DNA from: Vulcaniibacterium thermophilum
GTDB lineage: Bacteria > Pseudomonadota > Gammaproteobacteria > Xanthomonadales > Xanthomonadaceae
Assembly (NCBI RefSeq): GCF_007923255.1
Contig: NZ_VOHJ01000027.1
Location: 1-36,455 of the forward strand
Length of the DNA: 36,455 nt
Direction: 5' to 3'
Made by a program: the position numbers and the translations under genes. Under the pieces are notes generated by a model that was given only the letters and a program-made list of their open reading frames with translations, did no database searches and had not been told where the DNA came from. Positions 17,216 to 26,235 of the stretch are shown here, one piece after another (the first letter of the stretch is position 1; each line of letters starts with the position of its first letter).

Positions 17216-18616
17216 ATGAACGCATCGCTCGCACAGGCCAGCGCGCTCAACCGCTTCGGGCTGGGGGCGCGCCCCGGCGATCTGGAGGCCGCGCACGATC
17301 CGCGCGGCGGGCTGCTGCGGCAGATCACGCCCGAGGCCGCGCGCCTGCCCGATCACGGGCTGCCGGACAGCGCGGCCTATCTGCGCGAGGAACTGGCGCT
17401 GCTGCGCGAACTGCGGCGCGGGCGCCAAACCGATGCGGCCTCGAACGATGCGGCCGCGCGCCGCACGGTGACGAACGGCCGCGGCCGCCTGCGTCAGGCC
17501 GTCGCGCGCGAGCTGGACGTGCGCTACCGCCACGCCGCGACCACGCCGCACGGGTTCGCCGAGCGGCTGGTGCGCTTCTGGTCCAACCATTTCGCGATCT
17601 CCGCCGACAAGCGCGCGGCGGCGCTGTACGCGGCGCCGATGGAGCGCGAGGCGGTCCGGCCGCACGTGTTCGGCCGTTTCGCCGACCTGTTGCTGGCGGT
17701 CGAGCAGCACCCGGGCATGCTGCGCTATCTCGACAACGTGCGCTCGGTCGGCGAGGGCTCGCCGTTGGCGCAGCGCGCCGCCGCGCGTCGCAAGCTGGGG
17801 CTGAACGAGAACCTTGCGCGCGAGATCCTCGAACTGCACACGCTCGGCGTGGACGGCGGCTACGGCCAGACCGACGTCACCGAGCTCGCTCGCGCCCTCA
17901 CCGGCTGGGGCACCGCGCTGCCACGCGACTTCGAGCGCGACGGCGAGATCGAGCGCGCGTTCGTCTTCCGCGAGGCCGCGCACGAGGCCGGCGCCCGGCG
18001 CGTGCTGGGGCGACGCTACGGCGAAAGCGGCGTGCGCCAGGGCGAGGCGATCCTGCACGATCTGGCGGTGCATCCGGCCACCGCGCGCCACGTCTCGCGC
18101 AAGCTGGCCGCGCATTTCGTCGCCGACGACCCGCCGCCCGCGCTGGTGGAACGGATGACGCAGGCCTGGCTGCGCAGCGGCGGCGCGCTCACGGCGGTGT
18201 ACCGCGCGCTGATCGACAGCGAGGAAGCCTGGTCGCCGCACGCGCGCAAGTTCCGCACTCCGGACGATCTGATCCTCGCCGCGCTGCGCGCGGCCGGCAC
18301 CACCGCGCCGATCGCCACGCTGCATCCGCTGCTGACGTTGCTGGGGCAGCCGCCGTTCACCGCGCGCTCGCCGGCGGGATTCCCCGATGACGCAACGCCA
18401 TGGGCCGGCGCCGATGCGCTCTACAAGCGCGTACAGGTCGCACAGCGGCTGAGCGCGCTGGCGCCGGAGGCGCGGCCCGACCCGCTGGCGATCGCGCGCG
18501 GCGCGCTCGGCGCACGGCTCGATGCCGACACCGCCACCGCCGTCCGCCGCGCCGAATCCGCCCGCGCCGGGCTCGCCGTGCTGTTCGCGAGTCCCGCCTT
18601 CCAATGGAGGAGCTGA
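17216..18616 (+). CDS. DUF1800 family protein
   Basis: A 466-residue protein with the DUF1800 pattern: an N-terminal LNRFGLGAR motif, FAERLVRFWSNHF in the middle, then NENLAREILELHTLGVDGGYGQTDV and ARALTGWG. Function is unknown, but DUF1800 genes very often precede a DUF1501 gene, as here. There is no signal peptide on this chain; the partner carries a Tat signal and could carry it across in a complex, which is inference only. AGGAGG at 17205-17210 lies five bases before the ATG. The DUF1501 gene begins two bases after this stop. The divergent toxin cassette starts 178 bp upstream. Confidence 0.92.
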   Translation: MNASLAQASALNRFGLGARPGDLEAAHDPRGGLLRQITPEAARLPDHGLPDSAAYLREELALLRELRRGRQTDAASNDAAARRTVTNGRGRLRQAVARELDVRYRHAATTPHGFAERLVRFWSNHFAISADKRAAALYAAPMEREAVRPHVFGRFADLLLAVEQHPGMLRYLDNVRSVGEGSPLAQRAAARRKLGLNENLAREILELHTLGVDGGYGQTDVTELARALTGWGTALPRDFERDGEIERAFVFREAAHEAGARRVLGRRYGESGVRQGEAILHDLAVHPATARHVSRKLAAHFVADDPPPALVERMTQAWLRSGGALTAVYRALIDSEEAWSPHARKFRTPDDLILAALRAAGTTAPIATLHPLLTLLGQPPFTARSPAGFPDDATPWAGADALYKRVQVAQRLSALAPEARPDPLAIARGALGARLDADTATAVRRAESARAGLAVLFASPAFQWRS

Positions 18617-18618
18617 CC

Positions 18619-19763
18619 ATGCCGCTCACGCGCCGCGACTTCCTCGCGCTCGCCTCCGCCGGCGCCACGCTCGCGCTGTGGCCGCGGCTGCCGGCCTTCG
18701 CCGCCTCCGACGACACCCGCCTGCTGGTCGTGCTGCTGCGCGGCGGCCTGGATGCGCTGCACGCGCTGCCGCCGATCGGCGATCCGCACTACGCACGCCT
18801 GCGCGGCGCGCTGGCGGTGGCGGATGCGGTGGCGCTCGATCAAGGCTTTGCGCTGCATCCGGCGCTCGCGTTCGTGCGCGAGCTGTACGGCCGGCGGCAG
18901 GCGTTGCCGGTGCTGGCGATCGCCCGCCCTACCGCGGACGCTCGCACTTCGAGGCGCAGGACTGCCTGGAGAGCGGCAGCGGCGCTGGCGCCCCGCTGCC
19001 GAGCGGCTGGCTGAACCGCTGCGCCGCGGCGATGCAGGGCACGCAGGCGCTGGCGATCGCCCCGGTCGCACCGCTCGCGGTGCGCGGCGACGGCCCGGCG
19101 AGCACCTGGTCGCCGCCGCTTCCGGACGAAGTCGAGCCGATCCTGCTGCAACGCCTGCAACCGCTGTACGCCGCCGACGCCGCACTTGCGCCCGCATTCG
19201 CGCAGGCGATGCGGGCGCCGCGCACCGACGGCGCCCGCCCCGGCGCGATGCGCCTGCCCGAGGCGATGCGCGCCGCCGCGCGCTTCATGCGCGAGCCTGG
19301 CGGCGCGCGGCTCGCGTTCGTCGAGGATTCCGGCTGGGACACCCACAGCGCGCAGGCGCCGCTGCTGGCGCGCAAGCTGGCCGAACTCGACACCGGCCTG
19401 CGCGCGTTCCATGACGAGGCAACGGCGCTGTGGCCGCGCACGGTCATCGCCGTGGTCAGCGAGTTCGGCCGCACCGCCGCCGCCAACGGCACCGGCGGCA
19501 CCGACCACGGTACCGGCGGCATGGCCCTGCTGGCCGGTGGCGCCGTGCGCGGCGGCCGTCTCGTCGGCGACTGGCCCGGCCTTGCGCCCGGCGCGCTGTT
19601 CGAAGGCCGCGACCTGCGCGCCACCGCCGACCTGCGCGCGCTCTTCAAGGGCCTGCTGCTGGATCACCTGCGCCTGTCCGAAGCCGCGATCGAAGCGCGC
19701 GTGTTCCCGGCCAGCCGCGAGGCCCGCCCGATGAGCGGTTTGCTCGCCCCCGCGCGGGCATGA
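18619..19763 (+). pseudogene. DUF1501 family protein, broken by a one-base deletion
   Basis: The Tat signal (LTRRDFLALASAGATLALW) starts the chain, and the ATG at 18619 has GGAGGA seven bases upstream. The first frame runs as DUF1501 to about 18925, then turns into unrelated residues and stops at 19012-19014. From about 18927 the +2 frame continues the family exactly (YRGRSHFEAQDCLESG, ... SGWDTHSAQ, SEFGRTAAANGTGGTDHG) to the stop at 19763. The full span is one base short of a 382-codon frame. Restoring one C in the CCC run at 18923-18925 gives IAPPYRGRSHFEAQD. This is either a real inactivating mutation or a sequencing error in a C-rich stretch. A terminator hairpin follows the gene. Confidence 0.88.
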
Positions 19764-19804
19764 CCTTCGACACCCGCAGGGCCTTCGGAAATCCGACAAT
19801 GTGC

Positions 19805-19838
19805 GGCGTCGCCCCCGCTTCGGGGGCGACGCCCTTTT
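19805..19838 (+). terminator. Rho-independent terminator after DUF1501
   Basis: A perfect 12-bp stem (GGCGTCGCCCCC, 19805-19816, with 19822-19833), extended by a G-C pair around a CTT loop and followed by CTTTT. It ends the DUF1800-DUF1501 unit just ahead of the first M13 gene. Confidence 0.85.
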
Positions 19839-19867
19839 CCCGTACGCCCAGGCCTCCGGAGCCCGCT

Positions 19868-21967
19868 GTGAACAAACCGAACGTCCTGCTGCTGTCGCTC
19901 GCCATCGCCGCCGTCCTGACCGGCTGCCCGAAGGACGAGGACGCCAAGCAAGCTGCCGCACCCGCCCCGTCCGACGCCGCCAAGGCCGATTACGCGCTCG
20001 ACGAGAGCAAGCTGCCCGGCGTCAACCGCTTCATGGCGGCCGATCTCGACACCACCAAGGACGCCTGCACCGACTTCGCCGGCTACGCCAACGGCAAGTG
20101 GCTGGCGGCGAATGCCATTCCGGGCGACCGCACCTCGTGGGGCGCGTTCGAGATGCTCGACGAGCGCTCCACCGCCATCCAGCGCCAGCTCGCCGAACAG
20201 GCGGCGGCGAAGCCGAACGCCAGCGGCGTGGACAAGATCGTCGGCGACTTCTGGGCCACCGGCACCGACGCGGCGAAGATCAACGCGCAGGGCATCGAGC
20301 CGCTGAAGGGCCGTCTGGCGGAGATCGACGCCCTCACCGATGGCGCCGGCATCGCCGAGTACCTGCGCAAGGCCTACGCGCGCGGCGAAGGCGGCCTGTT
20401 CGGCTTCGGACCGGAAGCCGACTTCAAGAACTCCTCGATGAACATCGCCTACGCCGCGCAGGGCGGCCTGGGCCTGCCCGACAAGGGCTACTACTTCGAT
20501 GCCGACAAGAAGGACAAGCTCGCCGCCTACGAGAAGCATGTCGCCAAGGTGCTGGAGCTGTCCGGCGTGCCGGCCGCGGATGCGGCGAAGCAGGCCAAGG
20601 ACGTGGTCGCCTTCGAGACGCGCCTGGCGAAGGTGTCCAAGTCGAGCGAGGAGCTCTCGCGCGACGTCTCGCTGTACTACAACCCGATCAGCCCGGCCGA
20701 GGCCGACAAGCTGACGCCGAACTTCCCGTGGACGAAGTTCTTCGAATCGCAGGGCGTCGCGGTACCGCAGATGTTCTCGCTGGCGATCCCCGAGTTCCAC
20801 AAGGAAGTCAGCAGGATGATCGCCGACACCCCGGCCGAGGTCTGGAAGGCGTACCTGCGCTTCCACACCGTCGATTCCGCCTCGCCGTACCTCGCCGACG
20901 CGTTCGCCGAGGAGCACTTCAACTTCTACAACAAGACCATGCGCGGTCAGAAGGAGATGAAGGAGCGCGGCAAGCGCGTGCTCGACACCATCGAAAGCCA
21001 GGTCGGCGAGGCGATGGGCCAGCTTTACGTGAAGGTGGCCTTCCCGCCGGAGTCGAAGGAGCGCATGGAGAAGCTGGTGCAGAACCTGCGCGAGGCGCTC
21101 AAGACGCGGCTCGAGAACCTCGCCTGGATGAGCGAGGACACCAAGAAGAAGGCGATGGAGAAGTGGGCCTCGTTCACGCCCAAGATCGGCTACCCCGACA
21201 AGTGGCGCGACTGGTCGGGCCTTGCCACCAGCCGCGACAGCTACATCGGCAACGTGCTGGCCGCCAACGAGTTCAACTACAAGTGGCAGCTCTCCAAGAT
21301 CGGCAAGCCGGTCGACAAGACCGAGTGGGCGATGCCGCCGCAGATGGTCAACGCCTACTACAACCCGCTGCAGAACGAGATCGTCTTCCCGGCCGCGATC
21401 CTGCAGCCGCCGTTCTTCGATCCGAAGGCCGACGATCCGCTCAACTACGGCGGCATCGGCGCGGTGATCGGCCACGAGATGATCCACGGCTACGACGACC
21501 AGGGCAGCCGCTTCGGGCCGACCGGCAACTTCGAGATGTGGTGGACCCCGCAGGACGCCAAGGCATTCCAGGGCCTGACCGAGAAGCTGATCGCGCAGTT
21601 CAACGAGTACGAAGCCAAGCCCGGCAAGAAGGTCAACGGCAAGCTGACGCTCGGCGAGAACATCGCCGATCTCGGCGGCCTGGCGGTGGCCTACGACGCG
21701 ATGAAGCGCGCCACCGACGGCCAGCCCGATCCGAAGATCGACGGCCTGACCCGCGACCAGCGTTTCTTCCTCAACTGGGCCACGGTGTGGCGCCGCAACT
21801 TCACGCCGGAAGAACTGGACGTGCGCCTGCAGACCGATCCGCACGCGCCCGCCAACTTCCGCGCGATCGGCGCGCCGTCGAACCTGCCGCAGTTCGCCGC
21901 GGCGTTCTCGTGCAAGCCGGGCCAGCCGATGGTGCGCGACGGCGACAAGCGGATCGTGATCTGGTAA
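19868..21967 (+). CDS. M13 family metallopeptidase, lipoprotein
   Basis: A 699-residue neprilysin-type zinc endopeptidase. The signal peptide ends in the lipobox LTGC, so it is a lipoprotein facing the periplasm. Family signatures are intact: the NAYYNP substrate motif, HEMIH at residues 536-540 (zinc ligands and catalytic Glu), and ENIAD with E597 as third zinc ligand and D601. A C-terminal CKPG ends the fold. Such enzymes cut short peptides. The start is GTG at 19868, giving a full lipoprotein signal. It has a terminator on each side, so it is its own unit. A second M13 gene follows after a 420-bp gap. Confidence 0.94.
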   Translation: MNKPNVLLLSLAIAAVLTGCPKDEDAKQAAAPAPSDAAKADYALDESKLPGVNRFMAADLDTTKDACTDFAGYANGKWLAANAIPGDRTSWGAFEMLDERSTAIQRQLAEQAAAKPNASGVDKIVGDFWATGTDAAKINAQGIEPLKGRLAEIDALTDGAGIAEYLRKAYARGEGGLFGFGPEADFKNSSMNIAYAAQGGLGLPDKGYYFDADKKDKLAAYEKHVAKVLELSGVPAADAAKQAKDVVAFETRLAKVSKSSEELSRDVSLYYNPISPAEADKLTPNFPWTKFFESQGVAVPQMFSLAIPEFHKEVSRMIADTPAEVWKAYLRFHTVDSASPYLADAFAEEHFNFYNKTMRGQKEMKERGKRVLDTIESQVGEAMGQLYVKVAFPPESKERMEKLVQNLREALKTRLENLAWMSEDTKKKAMEKWASFTPKIGYPDKWRDWSGLATSRDSYIGNVLAANEFNYKWQLSKIGKPVDKTEWAMPPQMVNAYYNPLQNEIVFPAAILQPPFFDPKADDPLNYGGIGAVIGHEMIHGYDDQGSRFGPTGNFEMWWTPQDAKAFQGLTEKLIAQFNEYEAKPGKKVNGKLTLGENIADLGGLAVAYDAMKRATDGQPDPKIDGLTRDQRFFLNWATVWRRNFTPEELDVRLQTDPHAPANFRAIGAPSNLPQFAAAFSCKPGQPMVRDGDKRIVIW

Positions 21968-21991
21968 CCGGTCACGGCCCGCGTCACTCCC

Positions 21992-22026
21992 CGAAGGCCC
22001 GGCCCACGCCGGGCCTTCGTCGTTTC
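21992..22026 (+). terminator. Rho-independent terminator of the first M13 gene
   Basis: A perfect 12-bp stem (CGAAGGCCCGGC, 21992-22003) with a CCAC loop, pairing with 22008-22019 and followed by TCGTTTC. It lies 24 bp after the stop codon. Confidence 0.85.
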
Positions 22027-22043
22027 ATGTTCGCGTCGTGTCG

Positions 22044-22249
22044 TCGTTCCCGCGCAAGCGCGCTGCTGTCCGGAGAAAGCTGCGAGGGCCAGCAGCCTTC
22101 TGAAGCAGCAACGCGATACGTCTGTCGCGCAGCCGGCCGGGGAAAACGTCCGCGCGAACGCTCGACTGCCGCGAACGCTACGCACTGTGGGGCTTCCCGA
22201 CTCCCCCGATGCATTTTTTCCGGACAGCAGTGCGCTTGCGCGGGGACGA
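22044..22249. repeat. Inverted repeat pair with CCGGACAGCAG core
   Basis: A unit of about 34 bp (22044-22077, CGTTCCCGCGCAAGCGCGC then TGCTGTCCGGAGAAA) recurs in inverted form at 22214-22249 (TTTTTTCCGGACAGCAG then GCGCTTGCGCGGGGACGA). A partial third copy in the second orientation lies at 22267-22298 (TTCCGGACAGCCGTGAGC). These fill most of the 420-bp gap between the two M13 genes; I see no coding frame with family support in it. Confidence 0.75.
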
Positions 22250-22352
22250 GGGGCGAGGGCTCCGCCATTCCGGACAGCCGTGAGCATGCGGGATGAACAA
22301 GGGCCATCGCCCTGCCCCGAGCAGCCTCACGTCCGCCCACGGACCGGTTGCT

Positions 22353-22358
22353 ACACTC
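22353..22358 (+). promoter_or_regulatory. -10 box TACACT for the second M13 gene
   Basis: TACACT within GGTTGCTACACTCGG, 29 bases before the ATG at 22388, is the best -10 candidate. No strong -35 was found. Confidence 0.35.
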
Positions 22359-22387
22359 GGGCGCCCGCCCGACACGACCCGCTCGCG

Positions 22388-24406
22388 ATGATCCGACGCC
22401 CGCTCGTCTGTGCCCTGGCCCTCTGTCTGATCGCCGGCCTCGCCACGCCGGATGCCGATGCCCAGCGACGCAAACGTTCGAGCGGCAAGGCGCGCACCCC
22501 GGCCGTCGCGCCGGCCTGTACCGACTTCCATGCCTTCGCCAACGCCGACTGGCTGAAGGCCAACACGCTGCTGCCCGGCGCGGATTCGATCTCAGCGCTG
22601 GAGCAGCTCGCCGAACGCGCGCGCCAGCAGCAGGTCGATCTGCTCAACGCCGCGATGCAGGCGCCGCAGAACGACGTGCAGAAACTGCTCGGCGATTTCT
22701 GGGCCAGCGGTCTCGACGAAGCCGCGGTGGAACGCGACGGCGCCCGGCCGATCGCGCCGCTGCTGTCGCGCATCGACGCCATCAAGCGCGCGAAGGACGT
22801 GGCGCCGGCGGTGGCGGCGCTGCACCAGGTCGGAATCCCGGTGCTGTTCAACTTCGGCGCCGACCTCGATCTGCAGGAACTCGATCGCCACATCGGCTAC
22901 TTCAGCCAGGGCGGCCTCGGGCTGGTCGATCCGGCGTGGTACACGCGCACCGACGCCGACACGCGCGCGGTGATGACGCGCTACGACGCCTACGTGCAGA
23001 AGATCCTCGCGCTCACCGGCAGCAAGCCGGAGCGGCTGGCCGCCGAGGCCAGGCAGGTGCTCGACCTGGAGACGCGCATCGCCCGCGCATCCAAACCGCT
23101 GCCGGAGCTGCGCGATCCGCGCCGCAACTACGCGCGCGTGGCGGTGAAGGATCTGGCCAAGCCGTACCGCAACCTTCAGCTCGTCGAGTTCCTCAAGGCG
23201 CAGGGGGTGAAGGACGACACCGTCTCGCTCGCCGATGCGGCGCACTTCGCCCAGCTCGACAAACTGGTCGGCTCGATCAAGCCGGAGCAGTGGAAGCTCT
23301 ACCTGCGCTGGCGCGTGGGCGATGCGATGGCGCCCTACCTCGCGAAAGCGTTCCGCGAGGCCAGCTTCGATTTCCGCGGCCGCGTGCTGCAGGGCCTGCA
23401 GGCGCCGCCGCCGCGCGCGCGGCAGGTGCTGGATGCGATCAACCTCGCCGCCGGGCCGATGCTCGGGCGCGAGTACGTCGCGCGGTATCTGCCGACCGCC
23501 ACGCGCGAGCGCGCGGAAACCGTCGCGCGTCAGGTGCGCGAGCAACTGCTCGCCGCGGTCGCACGCGACCCGCGGTTCGGCGAGGCCGCGAAGGCCGAGG
23601 CGCGCGCGAAGCTCGCGAAACTCGCGATCGAGATCGGCGCGCCGCGCCGCGACCTCGACTACAGCGTGCAGCCGATGGGCCGCGGCAGCTTCGGCGGCAA
23701 CATGCTGATCGCCTCCACCTGGCGCCATCGCGAGGAGATGCGGCGGATCGGCCGCGGCAACGCCGAGCGGCGCTGGAACGTGCTGCCGCAGGAACCGTCG
23801 CTGGCCTACGACCTTGCCCACAACCGGCTGATCGTCACCGCCGCGATCCTGCAGCCGCCGGTGTTCGACGCCGCCCGCGAGCCGGCCGCGCAGTACGGCG
23901 CGTTCGGCGCGCTGGTCGGCCACGAGTTGAGTCACGCCGTCGACGCGCGCGGCCGGCTGGTCAACGCGAAGGGAGACGCCGCCCCGTGGTGGACGCCGGC
24001 GGAGATCGCGGCGTGGGAGGCGCTCGCCGCGCGCGTGGCCGGGCAGTACGAAGGGCGCCCCTACCCCGGTCTGTCGAGCGTCCGCGTGAGCGGCGCGAAC
24101 GTGCGCGAGATGGGCGCCGCGGATTTCGCGGGCCTGGAACTGGCCTGGGCCGCCTTCACCGCCGCGCAGCCGAATCCGCCGCAGGCGGCACGGCAGGCGT
24201 TCTTCCGCGCCTGGGCCGGCCTGTGGCCGCAGCAGCTCTCGGCCGAGACCGCGGCGCAACGCGCGGCCGGCAGCGTCTATCCGCCCGGCGTCTGGCGCAC
24301 CAACGTGCCGCTGATGCAGCAGCCGGCGTTCGGCGAGGCGTTCGGCTGCAAGCCCGGCACGCCGATGCAGCCCAACCCGACACAGGCGGTGCGGCTCTGG
24401 CCGTGA
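22388..24406 (+). CDS. M13-like peptidase, possibly degenerate active site
   Basis: A 672-residue paralogue of the previous gene with a signal peptide (residues about 1-25) but no lipobox cysteine, so soluble in the periplasm. The HExxH site is kept (HELSH, 512-516). Other parts have changed. The NAYY substrate motif of M13 enzymes reads LAYD. The ENIAD motif reads GANVREMGAAD (569-579), where the zinc-ligand Glu is either lost or shifted one residue (E574 to D579 is five apart rather than four). It may be less active, act on other substrates, or bind zinc differently. The start at 22388 is placed just before the signal peptide. The C-terminal CKPG is kept. It may come from an old duplication, since the two proteins differ widely. 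Confidence 0.85.
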   Translation: MIRRPLVCALALCLIAGLATPDADAQRRKRSSGKARTPAVAPACTDFHAFANADWLKANTLLPGADSISALEQLAERARQQQVDLLNAAMQAPQNDVQKLLGDFWASGLDEAAVERDGARPIAPLLSRIDAIKRAKDVAPAVAALHQVGIPVLFNFGADLDLQELDRHIGYFSQGGLGLVDPAWYTRTDADTRAVMTRYDAYVQKILALTGSKPERLAAEARQVLDLETRIARASKPLPELRDPRRNYARVAVKDLAKPYRNLQLVEFLKAQGVKDDTVSLADAAHFAQLDKLVGSIKPEQWKLYLRWRVGDAMAPYLAKAFREASFDFRGRVLQGLQAPPPRARQVLDAINLAAGPMLGREYVARYLPTATRERAETVARQVREQLLAAVARDPRFGEAAKAEARAKLAKLAIEIGAPRRDLDYSVQPMGRGSFGGNMLIASTWRHREEMRRIGRGNAERRWNVLPQEPSLAYDLAHNRLIVTAAILQPPVFDAAREPAAQYGAFGALVGHELSHAVDARGRLVNAKGDAAPWWTPAEIAAWEALAARVAGQYEGRPYPGLSSVRVSGANVREMGAADFAGLELAWAAFTAAQPNPPQAARQAFFRAWAGLWPQQLSAETAAQRAAGSVYPPGVWRTNVPLMQQPAFGEAFGCKPGTPMQPNPTQAVRLWP

Positions 24407-24430
24407 GCCGCGCGACCGCGTGGCGGCGAC

Positions 24431-24790
24431 GCCACGCGCCGTTGCCTCAAGCCGGAATGGGCCCCGGCATGCGCCGGGGCGACGGGCGTTGGGGTCCCGC
24501 CGCGTTCCTTGCGGGGCGTTGGCCGCCTCCCAAGCGCGTCATCGCGGCGAAGGCGGCGATCCATTCAACGGGCTCCCGCCACGCATTACCGCATGAAGTG
24601 CAAATGGGCCCCGGCATGCGCCCGGGCGACGCGCGTTGGGATCCCGCAGCGTCCTTGCCCGCCTCCCAAGCCCGTCATCGCGGCGAAGGCCGCGATCCAT
24701 TTTCGACAGGCGCCCGCCACGCACCATTGCCTCAAGTCGAAATGGGCCCCGGCATGCGCCGGGGCGACGGGGGCTGCGCGCCAACCCGCG
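24431..24790. repeat. Degenerate direct repeats of about 140 bp, 2.5 copies
   Basis: Three head-to-tail copies start at GCCACGC: 24431, 24578 and 24716, giving spacings of 147 and 138 bp. Each contains ATGGGCCCCGGCATGCGC and a CGCCTCCCAAGC-type spacer before CGTCATCGCGGCGAAGG. The third copy stops after about 70 bp. Translated in one frame they give repeated MGPGMR-like peptides, the common false coding sign of these family-specific intergenic repeats. They fill the 440 bp between the second M13 gene and tesB. Confidence 0.85.
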
Positions 24791-24812
24791 GAAGGCCGGC
24801 CGCCGCTGCCCG

Positions 24813-24818
24813 TATACT
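24813..24818 (+). promoter_or_regulatory. -10 box TATACT for tesB
   Basis: TATACT within CCCGTATACTGCGG, 28 bases before the tesB ATG, just after the direct repeats. It is a good -10 match; the -35 is unclear. Confidence 0.5.
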
Positions 24819-24846
24819 GCGGCGCCCCTCACGACCGCGCGCGCCC

Positions 24847-25731
24847 ATGACCTCCCCGGTTTCCGAGCTGATCGAACTGCTCTCGCTCGAACGCCTCGAG
24901 GACAACCTGTTCCGCGGCCAAAGCCGCGACATCGGCACCCGCTTCGTGTTCGGCGGCCAGGTGCTCGGACAGGCGCTGTCCGCCGCGCAGGCCACGCTCG
25001 ACGATCTGGACGCACCGCGCACCGCGCATTCGCTGCACGCCTACTTCCTGCGCGCGGGCAACATCGACGCGCCGATCGTGTACGACGTCGACCGCACCCG
25101 CGATGGCGGCAGCTTCTCGGTGCGGCGCGTGACCGCGATCCAGCACGGCCAGCCGATCTTCGTGTTCGCCGCGTCGTTCCAGCGCGAGGAGACCGGCGCC
25201 GAGCACCAGTTGTCGATGCCCGAGGTGCCGATGCCCGAGGACATCGAACCGGCGCCCGCGGTGCCGCCCGAAGTGCTGGCCAAGCTGCCGACCAAGGTGC
25301 AGCGCTGGCTCTCGCGCAAGGGGCCGTTCGAGTTCCGCCACGTCTATCCGCGCGACGAGCTCAACCCGCCCAAGCGCCCGCCCTACCAGCAGGTCTGGTT
25401 CCGGCTGACCGAACGCGTGGGCGATGCGGCCGAGCTGCACCGTGCCCTGCTCGCCTACGCCTCCGACTTCCACCTGCTCGGCACCGCGACCTTCCCGCAC
25501 GGGATCAGCTACTACCAGCCCGGCGTTCAGATGGCGTCGCTCGATCACGCGCTATGGTTCCACCGTCCGTTCCGCGCGGACGACTGGCTGCTGTACTCGA
25601 TCGACAGTCCCAGCGCGCAGGGCGCGCGCGGTCTCGCGCGCGGCATGATCTACGACCGCAACGGACGCCTGGTCGCCAGCACCGCCCAGGAAGGCCTGAT
25701 CCGCGTCGTGCGCGAAGACGCGAAGGAGTAA
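24847..25731 (+). CDS. tesB: Acyl-CoA thioesterase II
   Basis: A 294-residue double hot-dog thioesterase (TesB, PF02551/PF13622 type) that releases CoA from medium- to long-chain acyl-CoA in the cytoplasm. The pattern FVFGGQVLGQAL begins the first half. The second half has SLDHALWFHRPFRADDWLLY, SIDSPSA and STAQEGLIR, which carry the Asp, Ser/Thr and Gln of the usual active site. The length is standard. The DUF2007-like gene begins three bases after its stop, so they form an operon. Confidence 0.96.
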   Translation: MTSPVSELIELLSLERLEDNLFRGQSRDIGTRFVFGGQVLGQALSAAQATLDDLDAPRTAHSLHAYFLRAGNIDAPIVYDVDRTRDGGSFSVRRVTAIQHGQPIFVFAASFQREETGAEHQLSMPEVPMPEDIEPAPAVPPEVLAKLPTKVQRWLSRKGPFEFRHVYPRDELNPPKRPPYQQVWFRLTERVGDAAELHRALLAYASDFHLLGTATFPHGISYYQPGVQMASLDHALWFHRPFRADDWLLYSIDSPSAQGARGLARGMIYDRNGRLVASTAQEGLIRVVREDAKE

Positions 25732-25734
25732 GCC

Positions 25735-26127
25735 ATGCGCCAGGTGTTCAGCAGTCCGCGGCTCGAGAACGTCGAGGCGGTGGCGCAGATGCTGCGCGAG
25801 GAAGGCATCGAGGTTCGCATCACCAACGGCCGCTCGTACAAGGGCAACCGCCGCGGCACCTTCAGCTATCGCGAATCGCACGGCGCCAAGCCGGCGGTGT
25901 GGGTGGTGAAGTCCGACGACCAGGTGCGCGCGCGCGAGATCCTGCGCGACGCCGGCCTGATGCAGTCCACCCGCACGCCGGGCGACAGCTTTCTTGCGCC
26001 CACGTTCCGCGACGCCGAGTCCGACCACGTGGCGAACCCGGCCGCGCGCCGTGCGTTCCGCATCAAGCTGGGGCTGCTGATCGGCATCGCCATCGCCGCC
26101 GCGCTCACCCTGTCGCGGCTGTTCTGA
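25735..26127 (+). CDS. DUF2007-like protein with C-terminal anchor
   Basis: A 130-residue protein. Residues 1-70 have the ferredoxin-like layout of DUF2007 domains (VFSSPRLENVEAVAQMLREEGI, then AVWVVKSDDQVRAREILRDAG), which pass a small-chain signal in some bacteria. Residues 109-130 form one transmembrane helix, with the N-terminal domain in the cytoplasm. Similar proteins in Xanthomonas have been labelled pathogenicity-like; I know of no proven role. It directly follows tesB and should be co-transcribed. The call of DUF2007 is by pattern only. Confidence 0.65.
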   Translation: MRQVFSSPRLENVEAVAQMLREEGIEVRITNGRSYKGNRRGTFSYRESHGAKPAVWVVKSDDQVRAREILRDAGLMQSTRTPGDSFLAPTFRDAESDHVANPAARRAFRIKLGLLIGIAIAAALTLSRLF

Positions 26128-26235
26128 GCGAACCGCGCGCGCTCCACCGCCGAGCCGCGCAGGCAATCGCTGCCCACCCGGCAAAACTTGCAGGCCCGCC
26201 CGCCGCGGTCGGGCCGCCGCGGCAGGCCGCGCCGA

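Noticed and set aside
18900-18950. Programmed frameshift in DUF1501
   Set aside because: There is no slippery heptamer or pseudoknot, and DUF1501 genes are normally in one frame; a deletion of one C is simpler.
24431-24790. A protein made of repeated MGPGMR-like peptides
   Set aside because: The frame follows the direct repeats, which vary in length by nine bases and include non-synonymous changes throughout; no family match and no ribosome binding site.
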